DNA of 64,000 bases, from contig OZ025724.1 of NCBI GenBank assembly GCA_964019335.1, forward strand, positions 397,001-461,000, in the 5' to 3' direction. Within the stretch, counting starts at the first letter, position 1, and the number at the start of each line of letters is the position of its first letter. The position numbers and the translations under genes are program-made. The notes under the pieces were generated by a model. It was not told where the DNA came from. It did not search any database and saw only the letters and a list, made by a program, of their open reading frames with translations. Origin of the DNA: Diplonema japonicum (lineage: Eukaryota; Euglenozoa; Diplonemea; Diplonemida; Diplonemidae). Of this stretch, positions 18,073 through 28,232 are shown piece after piece.

Positions 18073-21000
18073 TCACCGACGTCGTGTTCCTGTGGTGGTG
18101 TCTGCTGCTGGGTGTGGTGGCTGCATACCTTTTGCTGTAGTTCGGCCTCGAGGCCTTCCGCCAAGAAGACGTGTTCCTGCAAAGGTTGTGTGTGTCATAA
18201 GCTTGCATACATATTCATTAATAGCGTTGCCTGTGTAGGTCGCCTTCGGTGCCTTCCTCATCTTAACGAACAGCAGGACGGTCCCTACAAGCACACACGC
18301 AGCCATCCCCCCGATCACCGCATACAGCACCCATCCCTTTTTGCTGTTATCATCTTCTGCAGGCTCCTCCACAGGGGCCTCTCCAGTGGTGTTTGGCGAC
18401 ATCGTCACTGGGATGTGCGTCCCAGGTACCGCCGTCTGCATAGGGGCGTAGGTCTCATTGTCAGAAAGTGGGGCCAGCGTGGAAGGCGTTACAGTCCTAG
18501 GTGCTGCAGTTGGAACAGTCGTGTGGGGCGGCATCGTCTCCGGGATGTGCGTGGACGGCACTGCTGTCTGCATGGGGGCGTAGGTTTCATTGTTGGAAAG
18601 TGGGGCCAGCGTGCTGGGTGCTACAGTCCTGGGCGCCACAGTGTTAGGAGCCACAGTGTCAGGGGCAACAGTGGTAGGTGCCATGGTGTCAGGTGCACCT
18701 GTCGGTGGTGCATTCGTGTGAGGCGGCATCGTCACTGGGATGTGCGTGAACGGCACTGCTGTCTGCATGGGGGCATGTGTCTCATTGTCAGGAAGTGGGG
18801 CCAGAGAGCTGGGTGTCACAGTCCTGGGCACCATGGTGTCAGGGGCCACAGTCTTAGGGGCCACAGTGTTAGGAGCCACAGTGTCAGGGGCAACAGTGTT
18901 TGGTGCCTTGGTGTCAGGTGCACCTGTCGGTGGTGCATTCGTGTGAGGCGGCATCGTCACTGGGATGTGCGTGAACGGCACTGCTGTCTGCATGGGGGCA
19001 TATGTCTCATTGCTAGGAAGTGGGGCCAGAGAGCTGGGTGCCACAGTCTTGGGCACCATGGTGTCAGGGGCCACAGTCTTAGGGGCCACGGTAGGAGCCA
19101 CAGTGTCAGGGGCAACAGTGGTGGGTGCACCTGTCGGCGGTGCATTCGTGTGGGGCGGCATCGTCTCCGGGATGGTCGTCGGCACTGCTGTCTGCATTGG
19201 GGCCACAGTAGGGGCTAAGGAAGAACTAGGCTCACTTGTCGGTTGCAGGCACGGCATAAGCTTCCCAGATTCTGTCCCTGCCACGCTGTGGTGCTGCCAC
19301 GTGCCATCCTGTGGGCTGCCATTGCCCGCCGCCCAGATAAAAGTGATATCTTTTGCAAACTCCATCGTGTAGGGCAATTCAGCTGTATCCCCTTGTGCTT
19401 GGAGGGGCCTTGCGAATATCACTGTCTCTGTGCTTGCGAAGATTTCATTCTTAGGAATCTGAGTTGTCTTTCCCAATTGAGGCCGCCCATTGCCCGTCCC
19501 ACTGAAGAAGAAGTTCAGGAGGCTAGGGTCAGTACGCTGGGCGTCATTCCATGAAGCAACGTACATGCTGCGTTGGCTCATCCCCGAAGCAACGTTGCCG
19601 AACCCGATGCCTATCCAGTCGAAGGCCCGGTCCCGGAAGCTGATTTCGAACTGAACGGCTGGCCGACCGTCAAGGATGCCTGACGTGTAGGACACAGTCA
19701 TGTAGTTGTTAGACATCAGTGGTGTCAAATAACCGCAGTCGGGAACAAATAGGCTCGGGCCTGCTGTTGGGAGGAAGTGCGGTGCAGTGGTCTCGGGTGT
19801 CTCTGTGGCCAGAAGAGGCGACAACGAAGGGATCAGTGTCATTGGTGCAGGCGTGATGCTGGCGAGGCAAGGGCCTGTGGTGCATGCAGGTTCCAGGTAC
19901 TGTCCACACCCACCTGCCACCTCGAGGATCTCTACAATGGGCTCAGGGCTATTGGGATCACAGCCGCCTTGGAGGATGTACTGAGCAATGCAAAGCTGTG
20001 CATCATCAGAAGCACAGTCACCATGGGGCGCAGCTGTCATGTTGGTCGTGTTGCAGTACCCGCCTGCAACACAGTCAAGAGTATCAAGGCATTGGCAGAG
20101 ACCCTTGGAGTCCATGGTGAGGTTCATAATTGGCTCATTCCCCGTCACATTCACGTAGTGGCTAGAGCACTGCTGGTGCATGACAGGCTTCGTATTGCAC
20201 TTTGGGATGAAGGTTGTGCTGAGGTCGCAGACCCTCATCGTGTTGCACTGCTCGTCGTCTTTCGAGTACCAGATGTCGCCTTGTGCCAGGCAAGAGTACA
20301 GAGCGTTGCCCCTAACGGCCCACTGGTTGTCAAAGCTCCACGTCTGGCAGTCGGTATCCTTCTTGAACTGGTTGGGACCGTCAATCAGGCTGCACGACTG
20401 GTCGAAGGTGTACATGAACTCCAAGTCATCGCATGTCATGTACTTGTGTTCGAGCTTCTTAGCTGTTTGGTTGTATGTCCTCTGGTAGATGGTCTCGTTG
20501 TGCGTCATGCAGCATGATGGTTTCGTGGGGTCGCTGGTGTCACAGTTCGCCACAAAGCTCCCCCTCCCAAACACCTCACAAGTCTTCTTCGCACAGTAGG
20601 TTTTGACGGAGGGAAGGTAATCGTTCTTTTCGCTCATGATCTCACCGTGGTCCACAAAGCACGATCGGTTCCCAGCGGGGATCTCCTTTGCCACACCGTT
20701 CAGATTGGCGCACATCTTGTCCGCGTCACACGTGGTGCCGTCCATGTCCGTTGTGACATGGTTCTTCGCACAGCCGGGGAGCCACTCTGCGATGTTGTCC
20801 TTGATGCAACTGAACATAGCGTCGCAGAGGGGTTTCCATGACGCTTGGGCTCCGTAGATGTTGACGAAATCACGCAGAGCTGCTACTTGGCATGCTGACG
20901 AGTCATCGCAGTCTTCTATGGTGCCGCACACTGCCGTGTTGTAACTGTCGGTGTAGGTGTCAGTCGTCGTGTTGTGCTTCGTGTCCACAGTGTTCCATAT

Positions 21001-22167
21001 GCACGCACCGCTCTTCCCGCAGTTCGCTGTGCCTCTCCTGTTGTTCTCGCAGTACCAGTCGTTGTACTTTTGGAAAGGCACACCGCAGGCGCCGTTTGCC
21101 TTATTGTCCTCCTCCAGCCACCACGAATCGGGGTCGATGTCGCCGCCAGCACAGGTCGCCGGGTTGCGCAGCCCGTAGTACGCGATGCGGTAGTACTTGA
21201 CGGAGAGTGCGGTGGCCGACGGGCACCAGTTGGGGTTGCAACTCTTATCGCAGTGGTGGCTGTACTTGCATGACGGGCAGAAGTCTGCTGCACATGTGAA
21301 GGACCCTGCGAGGAATTTGGCGCACTGCCCTTCACCGTACTGCTTGTCGTACACGTTGACACAATAGTCTAGGTTCAAGGCAGAGGTTTCTGTATTCCGT
21401 GTGAGCGGGATCATAGTTCCATTAACGTCATCGATGATGCCGATTGTGGTCCACTTGTCATTGTCCGAGGAGCGCTGCACCGTGAAGTAGACAGGGTCCC
21501 TGTTGGGGTGGTCATTAGCCGTCACGAGCTTGATGGACGAAATGGCAACTGGGGAGGCGAACTCGAAGTTAAGCATCGTGATTTTGGGGTCGAAGTACTT
21601 TGTGTTGAAATCGCCGTCCACAACCATAGAGGGCTCCTCCCCATCAGGGGTCGTACCGTTGATGGAGGCGCTGGGTGAGAGAACCGGAGCGCCGGTGGTG
21701 TCGAAGAACATGACTTCGGAGAGTTGGACGCCTGCTTCACGCAACCCGCTGGTAAGCCCGCAGGTGTCGACTCTGCACTTATCGATTTGCTCTGCTGTAG
21801 GAAGGGTGCTGCAGGTTTCGTTGCATGACAGGACACTCTTCGCAGCGCACCCACATGATGAGTTGTCGCACTGCAAGAACGCAAAGTCCAGCAGCGGCGC
21901 CGCTTTCAACGCGAAGGCCCTCCCACTGCATTCCCCAAACGACTTCGCACAGTTGAAGTGGATCTGCGTCTGCGGGGTGGCAATCCTTGCCTTTTCCTCT
22001 TCCGTCTTGTTCGCCATTTCATATGCGTACCTTGCAGCCTCCCACGACACACCCCTCGGCGCCAGCAGTGCCTGATGCATCCTCTTCAACCACACTTCCT
22101 TCTGCGGCGTGAGGTCGAACCCCGCGCATGCAGTGAGGACTGCAAGCAGTACCAACACTACTTTCAT
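18073..22167 (-). CDS. Large type I membrane protein with discoidin-like, Cys-rich and DOMON domains and an APT-repeat stem
   Basis: 1364 residues. Signal peptide MKVVLVLLAVLTACAGF. Residues about 150-260 resemble a discoidin (F5/8C-like) module (SMVVDGDFNTKYFD..., AISSIKLVTANDHPNRDP). A Cys-rich region follows to about 790. Residues about 815-985 match a DOMON domain: YTSGILDGRPAVQFEISFRDRAF..WIGIGFG, SWND, and the closing ITFIWAAGNGSPQDG. DOMON domains bind haem or sugars at the cell surface. From about 1000 to 1290 comes a stem of APxTVAP and MQTAVPxTHIP repeats, likely O-glycosylated, then a single helix WVLYAVIGGMAACVLVGTVL and a short basic tail. The topology is an extracellular adhesion or sensing protein on a mucin-like stalk. 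Domain limits are by eye. Confidence 0.8.
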   Translation of the reverse strand: MKVVLVLLAVLTACAGFDLTPQKEVWLKRMHQALLAPRGVSWEAARYAYEMANKTEEEKARIATPQTQIHFNCAKSFGECSGRAFALKAAPLLDFAFLQCDNSSCGCAAKSVLSCNETCSTLPTAEQIDKCRVDTCGLTSGLREAGVQLSEVMFFDTTGAPVLSPSASINGTTPDGEEPSMVVDGDFNTKYFDPKITMLNFEFASPVAISSIKLVTANDHPNRDPVYFTVQRSSDNDKWTTIGIIDDVNGTMIPLTRNTETSALNLDYCVNVYDKQYGEGQCAKFLAGSFTCAADFCPSCKYSHHCDKSCNPNWCPSATALSVKYYRIAYYGLRNPATCAGGDIDPDSWWLEEDNKANGACGVPFQKYNDWYCENNRRGTANCGKSGACIWNTVDTKHNTTTDTYTDSYNTAVCGTIEDCDDSSACQVAALRDFVNIYGAQASWKPLCDAMFSCIKDNIAEWLPGCAKNHVTTDMDGTTCDADKMCANLNGVAKEIPAGNRSCFVDHGEIMSEKNDYLPSVKTYCAKKTCEVFGRGSFVANCDTSDPTKPSCCMTHNETIYQRTYNQTAKKLEHKYMTCDDLEFMYTFDQSCSLIDGPNQFKKDTDCQTWSFDNQWAVRGNALYSCLAQGDIWYSKDDEQCNTMRVCDLSTTFIPKCNTKPVMHQQCSSHYVNVTGNEPIMNLTMDSKGLCQCLDTLDCVAGGYCNTTNMTAAPHGDCASDDAQLCIAQYILQGGCDPNSPEPIVEILEVAGGCGQYLEPACTTGPCLASITPAPMTLIPSLSPLLATETPETTAPHFLPTAGPSLFVPDCGYLTPLMSNNYMTVSYTSGILDGRPAVQFEISFRDRAFDWIGIGFGNVASGMSQRSMYVASWNDAQRTDPSLLNFFFSGTGNGRPQLGKTTQIPKNEIFASTETVIFARPLQAQGDTAELPYTMEFAKDITFIWAAGNGSPQDGTWQHHSVAGTESGKLMPCLQPTSEPSSSLAPTVAPMQTAVPTTIPETMPPHTNAPPTGAPTTVAPDTVAPTVAPKTVAPDTMVPKTVAPSSLAPLPSNETYAPMQTAVPFTHIPVTMPPHTNAPPTGAPDTKAPNTVAPDTVAPNTVAPKTVAPDTMVPRTVTPSSLAPLPDNETHAPMQTAVPFTHIPVTMPPHTNAPPTGAPDTMAPTTVAPDTVAPNTVAPRTVAPSTLAPLSNNETYAPMQTAVPSTHIPETMPPHTTVPTAAPRTVTPSTLAPLSDNETYAPMQTAVPGTHIPVTMSPNTTGEAPVEEPAEDDNSKKGWVLYAVIGGMAACVLVGTVLLFVKMRKAPKATYTGNAINEYVCKLMTHTTFAGTRLLGGRPRGRTTAKGMQPPHPAADTTTGTRRR
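18400..19240 (-). repeat. Coding tandem repeats in the DOMON protein stem
   Basis: Four diverged copies, about 180-240 bp apart, of a block encoding APMQTAVPxTHIPxTMPPHTNAPP followed by variable numbers of the pentapeptide-type unit (V/T)APxT. Copy number within units varies, as expected for unequal exchange. Confidence 0.75.
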
Positions 22168-22417
22168 ATTTTGTTTCTTGTCTTAATCCGATAGTCCTGA
22201 GTGTGATGGAATAAAAAAAAACCCAGTTTACAAGGACTAGTAGAAGCAGTCACGGCCATGTGAAGAATATGTCGAATGCGATTTGTTGCTCAAGTGGGTT
22301 GATATGTGTGGGGACCGTCAGGAGAACCAGAAGTTGCTCGAGAGGAAGCTGAAAACAGCCTTAAGACTGAACTATGGACGATTTCATTCTTGATATCGCG
22401 CCTCTCTCAAACGATAT

Positions 22418-22468
<51 letters not shown>

Positions 22469-23347
22469 GGCTTTTTTATAACTCAAAACAATAAAAGAAA
22501 AGATGAAAAAAGGCACATAACACATAATAAGCTATGAAATGGCTGATGGAGCAGACTGCAGGTTTAGGGCAATGAACCCCTTTCCTATAATGAATATTTT
22601 TAAATAAAAAAAAAAATAATAATACCTGTTCAGCGACAGCATTTAAGGTATGAGGCCGAAAACTCTTTACATCGTAGAGTGCTGCTGGACAGTGTGGCAC
22701 TAAAGAATGGAGCGTTGGCAGAAGGAGGAAAGAGACAAACGAAAAAAGAAAAGAAAAAGGTGTCCGACGTGCATCACACGTGTGCAGATTGCGAGTCCCT
22801 TTTGCTTCGGGTTTCTTGATCGCTCGATGTCTTCATAAAGTGCAATCACTTTATTTCAGTACAATGCCAATACAATCCAAGAAAACTGAAAAGAAGAAGG
22901 GAAGGGGGAATTCACTATGGGGGGGGTGTAAAAAAAGGACAGAGTTGTGTTGGCGCTTGTATGCAACCTGCTAGGGAGGTGCAGCAAGCCCACTTCTTTT
23001 ATTTTTCGTTTTTCTTTTTTTTGAATTGCCTTACCACGCCTCTCTTGGCGAGGACAACTACTAGATGGAGTGTTCGTTCACTTACTATGTAAAGTGAACT
23101 CAAGAAGAAGAAGAAGAAGAAGAAGAAGAGAAGAAGAGAACAGAACGAAGAAATAACAATGGACCGCAGTACCACGTTCCCTTCCAGACACGCACGAGAA
23201 CCACTTCCCACTTCAGCATAGGTAACAACTCTAAACGCTTGCAAAGAGAAGGAGAAAAAAAAAAGAAGAAAAAGCCTTATTGAGGTAATAATAGTACCAA
23301 GTTGACTTTAGACATTACAGGGGCCGAATGAGCACTCTCAAATATTT
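22168..23347. other. Intergenic stretch, no gene seen
   Basis: Includes a T tract of over 40 nt (about 22,420-22,464), a (GAA)n microsatellite at 23,104-23,131 and A/G-rich DNA. Probably the 3' UTR of the gene at 23,348 plus spacer. No coding signal. Confidence 0.45.
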
Positions 23348-25102
23348 TTACTGACCCATTCTTATTGGCACAGGCACCCTGCCTGTCAAGATTAAGCTCT
23401 TGAGCTCTTCAGTATGTTTGTTCAAGGTGCAGATGCCGAGTAGTCTTAGGGCCTCCTGTGTCTCGCCTTGGAGGTAGCGTTTCCCTGCCTCATTATAGAG
23501 GGCCCAAGGGTTCTCCTGTATTTCATACATCCACTCCAGTGAAACAGAGGTGTCCATGGAAATTTGAGCTTTGTGCTGATATAGCACTTCATAGAGGTGG
23601 GTGTGCACCGTACTTGTCTTGTAACAAATGGGGAGCAGCACAAGCTTGCACATGACGAGGTGTCCGACTTCTATTTGCACGGTCGCTGTGCACACCAGCG
23701 GCAACTCATTGGCCCGCCCATAGCTCTCTGCATACGACGCGAGCACAACAGCTTGCCCTAAGGATAGGAGCGACATGAGCTCATTACACCCAAAAGGGCC
23801 GGAGTGTACCTCACCACTCGAGACTCCCACATTGACGCTTTGCAGGCTGGTCAGCAGCTCTCCTGCCGCGGCAACTGCGCCCATGCAGTGTCCTGTGCAC
23901 TTCTTTGTCGTGTTGAACGCTCCATGCACGTGGTCGCCTACCACGAGGCTCACCACACCTCTGTGTGTCGCGAAGCTTCTCAAGATCGCCTCGATGTATT
24001 CCTTGTACTCCACACCATATTCCCTTGCGTCCTGCAGCACACGACTGTGTGACTCGTGCATGTTCATCACCACAAACGACGCTCGCCGCCGCTCCACTGT
24101 ACTGAACAAGGGGTTTGGCGGGGCGTAATCTAAGTCAGACAGGCAGCTCAACGGTGTGGGAGGACGCGGCCCAACGTGCTCTTTGAATTCCTTGTCTTCA
24201 GATGCCGCGAAGTGTGACCCTGCTTCGAGGTTGCTCAGTTCGGGCGTACTGTCTTGTAGAAATGACTGCGGGAGGTATGGCCTGTACTGGTGGAGGTTGT
24301 TAAGGATGCTCTTAAAAGCGGACGACAGATCGGGGGGGAGAACAGGGTCAGCAAGGCACTCCTCTGCGGCCTGGAGGTCGAAGTGCGACAGGGTATTGGC
24401 AATCTTCTCTGCAGTGGCAATGGCGTGGGTCATCCTGTTGTGCTCATGCCGCATGCCATGGGCGAAGCCCCTTGTGAGCTTGAAATCGAGCATGAAGACA
24501 CCCAACTGGGATAGCAGTTCAAGGATAGATGTGATGAGGGGCTGGCCACAGGGAGGCTCTTGGCAGTGGGCATAGGAGCGTCTGGTTGCATGATCCTCCA
24601 GAGCTGGGATATCATAGAAGCCTAAACGTGCAGTGCTCTCGATGGCAGTGACGATGAGCCAGACAGTGAGCAGACAGATAAGGTTCTTACTAACACGACC
24701 CGGCACGTCGCACAAGAGGACGACGTCGAGGAGTACCACAAACAAAGGCCACCCACGTGTGCCTCTACCCGTAGCGAGGGCCGTGAGGTCTGTACTGAGG
24801 AATAGCAATGCCCAGCAATACAGGATGCCCTCTAACAAGAGCCTTGGAGCCGACTTTGTCATGAGAATATAAAGCAGCCCCCCAAGACTGAGCATCACCC
24901 CTACCAGCCCGTTCACGTCGTTGATCAGCACCGTGTTCCCACTCCCTAGAGCCAGCGGCAACCGCACTGTTGCCGCTATAGTCACTACTAACGTCACCGC
25001 GTGGTACAGCACCATCACCTCTTTCTGTCTATGCATCTCATGTGTGTCAGCCTCGGTCTTCAGGTAGGTTGACACCCGAGCTATACATTTTGTGGAAAAC
25101 AT
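23348..25102 (-). CDS. Multi-pass membrane protein with a degenerate class III nucleotide-cyclase domain
   Basis: 584 residues. About five or six hydrophobic segments lie in residues 27-170. A helical linker (MRHEHNRMTHAIATAEKIA then LSHFDLQAAEECL) and the signature NLHQYRPYLPQSFL follow; this linker precedes cyclase domains in many protist proteins. The C-terminal part (about 340-510) follows the class III cyclase fold: RRASFVVMNMHESHSR in place of the first metal-binding strand, VVSLVVGDHVHGAFNTT as the second strand (normally G-D-x-x-x-A), and VGVSSGEVHSGPFG for the dimer strand. The first catalytic Asp (usual D-I-x-x-F) is absent, so it is probably a pseudo-cyclase or a regulatory subunit. 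Family placement is moderately sure. Confidence 0.62.
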   Translation of the reverse strand: MFSTKCIARVSTYLKTEADTHEMHRQKEVMVLYHAVTLVVTIAATVRLPLALGSGNTVLINDVNGLVGVMLSLGGLLYILMTKSAPRLLLEGILYCWALLFLSTDLTALATGRGTRGWPLFVVLLDVVLLCDVPGRVSKNLICLLTVWLIVTAIESTARLGFYDIPALEDHATRRSYAHCQEPPCGQPLITSILELLSQLGVFMLDFKLTRGFAHGMRHEHNRMTHAIATAEKIANTLSHFDLQAAEECLADPVLPPDLSSAFKSILNNLHQYRPYLPQSFLQDSTPELSNLEAGSHFAASEDKEFKEHVGPRPPTPLSCLSDLDYAPPNPLFSTVERRRASFVVMNMHESHSRVLQDAREYGVEYKEYIEAILRSFATHRGVVSLVVGDHVHGAFNTTKKCTGHCMGAVAAAGELLTSLQSVNVGVSSGEVHSGPFGCNELMSLLSLGQAVVLASYAESYGRANELPLVCTATVQIEVGHLVMCKLVLLPICYKTSTVHTHLYEVLYQHKAQISMDTSVSLEWMYEIQENPWALYNEAGKRYLQGETQEALRLLGICTLNKHTEELKSLILTGRVPVPIRMGQ

Positions 25103-25337
25103 GTCACCTGCAAGTTACTGGGTGCAAATGGAGCGTGAGGGGGAATAGTCATGTGCACAGTGAAGCGCAAAAGGAAGATACAAGAACTTACTGGACAGCA
25201 GTGGTGTACGTACTTATCACTCACGACTAGGTTGTGCCTGACTAATGCTTGTCTTACTCTTCGCGGTATTCTTTGTCGCTAGCTTCGTTGAGGTACAAGA
25301 GGCCTGGAGGACCGGGGAGACGAGAGGAAACTTGATC
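25103..25337. other. Upstream region of the cyclase-like gene
   Basis: Contains C/T-rich segments on the minus strand (for example CTTCCTTTTGCGCTTC at about 25,180) and possible AG acceptors. No coding signal. Confidence 0.35.
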
Positions 25338-25590
25338 TACTCATCACCGCTATCATCCAGCTTTGCATCCCCGCAGGTGCAGCAGCAGCAGCAGCCAGTG
25401 TTCCGAGCTGGCAGCTTTTGAGCCATTCGTCAATGGTTCATTCGGCGATTCAAAATGTCAATGAAGAACACCACTGTATGCAGTTGAGGGTACTCTCAGA
25501 ATCGATCTTCATGGAGCCACGGCTCGTCCTTGTGTGTCAGCATGGAACCCCTTCAATGTACTTCTTCGCCATCACTTTACCTCACGATTG
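25338..25590 (-). pseudogene. Decayed partial copy of the selenoprotein gene
   Basis: Aligns with 13,516-13,908 (the 3' part of the UxxC peroxiredoxin-like gene): the same C-terminal codons (LDDSDDE-like end, a CAG-expanded stretch in place of the Cys run), then gapped homology to the MFFMDL, HKDQPW, GVPVL and MAKKY regions. Several deletions and frameshifts; the UxxC part is missing. It lies 5' of the cyclase-like gene on the minus strand. Confidence 0.72.
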
Positions 25591-25639
25591 GGCATCTGCC
25601 TTTTTTTTTTTTTTTTTTTTTTATATAACTCCAGTCAGA

Positions 25640-25800
25640 TTTTCAAGGGTGGGAGTGAATATAATATTTCACATTATTTCACGCTTCACTTTATTTTCAT
25701 TGCAGATTTCAGGCTTGTTTTAGGAAGAAAACAGGGGCAGAAATGAAAATTACTTTATGAGTGAATATAAAGTACTTTATATTCACGCTTGCCCTATTTT
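25640..25800. repeat. Fold-back DNA with a 26-bp perfect palindrome
   Basis: 25,761-25,786 is a perfect palindrome, GTGAATATAAAGT joined to its reverse complement. Around it CTTTATTTTCATTGCAG and GAAATGAAAATTACTTTA form a further inverted pair. A MITE-like remnant. Confidence 0.55.
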
Positions 25801-25841
25801 CACTGCACAGCAAGGGGTTGGGGGCGCAAACACGGAAAAGA

Positions 25842-25914
25842 AATCACCTAAGTGGTTACCACACAGGCCTCTTGTTTTGGAAACCCCGGTTCGAATCTGG
25901 GAATCTCACTTTTT
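25842..25914 (+). other. tRNA-like sequence (decayed tRNA or tRNA-derived SINE head)
   Basis: Box A-like CCTAAGTGGTTA and a perfect T-arm CCCGG-TTCGAAT-CTGGG (box B) are present at the usual distance, and T(5) follows at 25,910. The anticodon stem and acceptor stem do not pair properly, so I do not call a functional tRNA. Confidence 0.5.
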
Positions 25915-26164
25915 ACGTCACTCAAGGATCTGGTCACCTCTCTCAACAGAAGGGGAGAGAGGTGGGCTTGGCAACCCAGGCAACAGCCTCACAGGTCCAG
26001 ACCGAGGTCCTGTCAGCACTCATGGACGCACAGCCCGCACCACACAGGATATGCCTTGACAATCAATATCAACCATAAGCACCCCCAGTAAAATTTTAAC
26101 TTGTAACTTGTAACCTGTAATACCCCACCCTTTCAAATCTGACTGACGTTAAATAAAACAACGG

Positions 26165-26313
26165 ATTTAGTGAAAATAGATCCGATTTTCACTTGTGGTG
26201 GCATGTTTAACTCGTTGATGTTACTTCACTCGCTTCGCTCGTGAAGTCATATACCCACTCGTTAAACCACTGCCACCACGCGTGAAAATCATACGATCTT
26301 ATTTTCACTAAAT
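26165..26313. mobile_element. 149-bp fold-back MITE
   Basis: The left arm ATTTAGTGAAAATAGATC..TTTTCAC..GTGGTGGCA..GTTTAA is the near reverse complement of the right arm ending GATCTTATTTTCACTAAAT. At the centre ACTTCAC-TCGCTTCGCTC-GTGAAGT adds a second hairpin. It abuts pogo copy 2. Confidence 0.7.
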
Positions 26314-26318
26314 AAATA

Positions 26319-27939
26319 CTGTAAACGAAAAACTCCCGGACGGAAAAATGTCCGAGTTTTTTTGGCGTCCGGGAATTTTTCCGTCCGGGAGTTTTTCCGT
26401 CCGGGAATTTTTTTTAGGTAAGGCCGTCAGGGGGCCTGGTCCACTACCACCTACATACTGGCCTGGGCTGCAAACGGCAACCGTGCGAAGAAACCCCCAG
26501 GGTTCCCTTTCTGCATCTTTGTCCTGAGGCAATCAGCTTGTCGAGCCTTCGTGTGGCCTACTACCTTTCTTAATAGATGCTTTACAGCTGCGTTCAACCC
26601 AATATCCATCGGTTGAACCATGTAGGTGAGCCCAGGGGGACAAAAGCAATGTGCACGTTTGCGCCTGCGAACCACTCTACGAACCCATAGGCATAGGTCG
26701 TATGAGAGTTGTGGTCGCCGACAAGCAGCAGAATCGGCCCGTTCGGCAAAACCATGGGAATCGATGATTTATAGCAAAAAGGAAGAAACAGCTCCGTAAC
26801 CCAGATACCGAGTATAATAATTAGCCCAATGATTGGGCGATGCCGTTAGGCTCCATTCGGTGGGCGGGTGCTTGACCGGGGCACGGATAATCCCTGCCGG
26901 TTGCGTTTCCGCTTTGCCTTTGTATTTAACCATCCAGCCAAGGAAACAGCCAGCTGTTCGGTTATAGCCCGTTTTGTCCCCCAAGCCATGGACTTTTACG
27001 ACCTTAGCACCCCTTTTTGTTTTGGTTTTTAACCCCGTATTCCAGACCAATTCCGGCCTTACTTTATGGGTGTCGATTATGGACCTGAATTCCATGATGA
27101 AACAGCGTGCCTTCTCGTTGTCCTTCTCGTTTCCGGGCTTTCCGGAGGTGGCTTGCGGCTTTTGTCTTTCTTGCTGCAAAATTTTGTCAGCCTAGCCAGT
27201 GGAAAAGGACAGTGCCCCACCAAAGTCTACCAGGTCTGTCTTTCGGGCTGGATTGGCGCACAGCAGCCCTTCTGCATAGGTGCATATTTGTTGTGCTGGG
27301 ATAGGCTCACCAAGCCCGTTTACCTATCGACTCAAGTAAAAATCTTTCAGCCCCCGAAGGATGCTAAATCCCGTATTGGGCGATACGCGCTATCACGGCG
27401 TCGCGGCGGCCAGGGTGTGGTAGGGTGGAATAGCAACGTCCAGTATTTCCGTCTGGAAGAAACCGGGGGCTCTGTTGAACCTGTTGCTGCCGTCTTCTGA
27501 CCGAGGCAGAGGCCGCCAAGCTGCTTTCGGGGGTTTGTACTGGCCCGGTGTAAGGAGTTTATCTCGGGGGTGAGCTGGCCGGGGGTGTCAGCACCAAAGT
27601 TGGGCCCCTCACAAGCCAGCTGCTCAACGTGCCTTGGGTAGTCGAACTGGTCAATCTGACGAAAGAAGTACGGGTTTATGAGAAGTTAAAGATCCCGTGG
27701 GTGCTGTTTGTTGGTGCATTGAAAGGGGAAGAAAAATTCAAACTGCCACGCAGGGTGACATTTTGGCTCTGCACAAGGAATAAAGCCCTTCCAGGCAAAC
27801 GTGGTGGGAGCTGCTACCCCCCTTAAGTAAAAAACTTCTTCCCAGAAAAACTCCCGGACGGAAAAATGTCCGGGTTTTTTTGGTGTCCGGGAGTTTTTCT
27901 GTCCGAGAATTTTTCCGTCCGACATTATTCGTTTTACAG
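26319..27939 (-). mobile_element. pogo-like DNA transposon, copy 2
   Basis: 1621 bp with ends CTGTAAACGAAAAACTCCCG and its reverse complement, flanked by TA on both sides (26,317-26,318 and 27,940-27,941). The TIRs carry repeated hairpin arms (CTCCCGGACGGAAAAATGTC). The minus strand holds frameshifted transposase: FRSIIDTHKVRPELVWNTGL, then GWMVKYKGKAETQPAG and EWSLTASPNHWANYYT (27,179-26,769), then the catalytic LLLVGDHNSHTT (about 26,735-26,690) and YMVQPMDIGLN (the LQPLD motif of pogo). Same family as 5816-7377 but clearly diverged in sequence and in opposite orientation. Inactive. Confidence 0.8.
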
Positions 27940-27943
27940 TAGT

Positions 27944-27983
<40 letters not shown>

Positions 27984-28232
27984 CACCCCTTTCTCCTGAG
28001 GTTCCCCCTTTTTTGTTGCTAGTTTCATGTGGGAGAAATCGAGATAAGAACAAGCAGGGGGACGGATGTCAAGAGATTGTCAAGAAAAGAAACAAAAGAT
28101 AAAAAGAAGAACAAACAAAGAGCAATGTGACGCGTGAAATAAAGGGGGAGAGGGGGGGGGGGGGGGGGGGGGGGGTGAGAGGAGACAAGACGCCTTCAGG
28201 CTTCGGAGGAACGTCACGAAGAAAAAAGATCA
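27940..28232. other. Spacer with T and G tracts
   Basis: T(35) at about 27,949-27,983 and a G run at about 28,150-28,175. No gene. Confidence 0.4.

Noticed and set aside
18400-19240. CRISPR-like array
   Set aside because: Repeats are in-frame coding units of a Thr/Pro stem, and there are no unique spacers of constant length.
25842-25914. Functional tRNA gene
   Set aside because: The T-arm is perfect, but the anticodon and acceptor stems do not pair.
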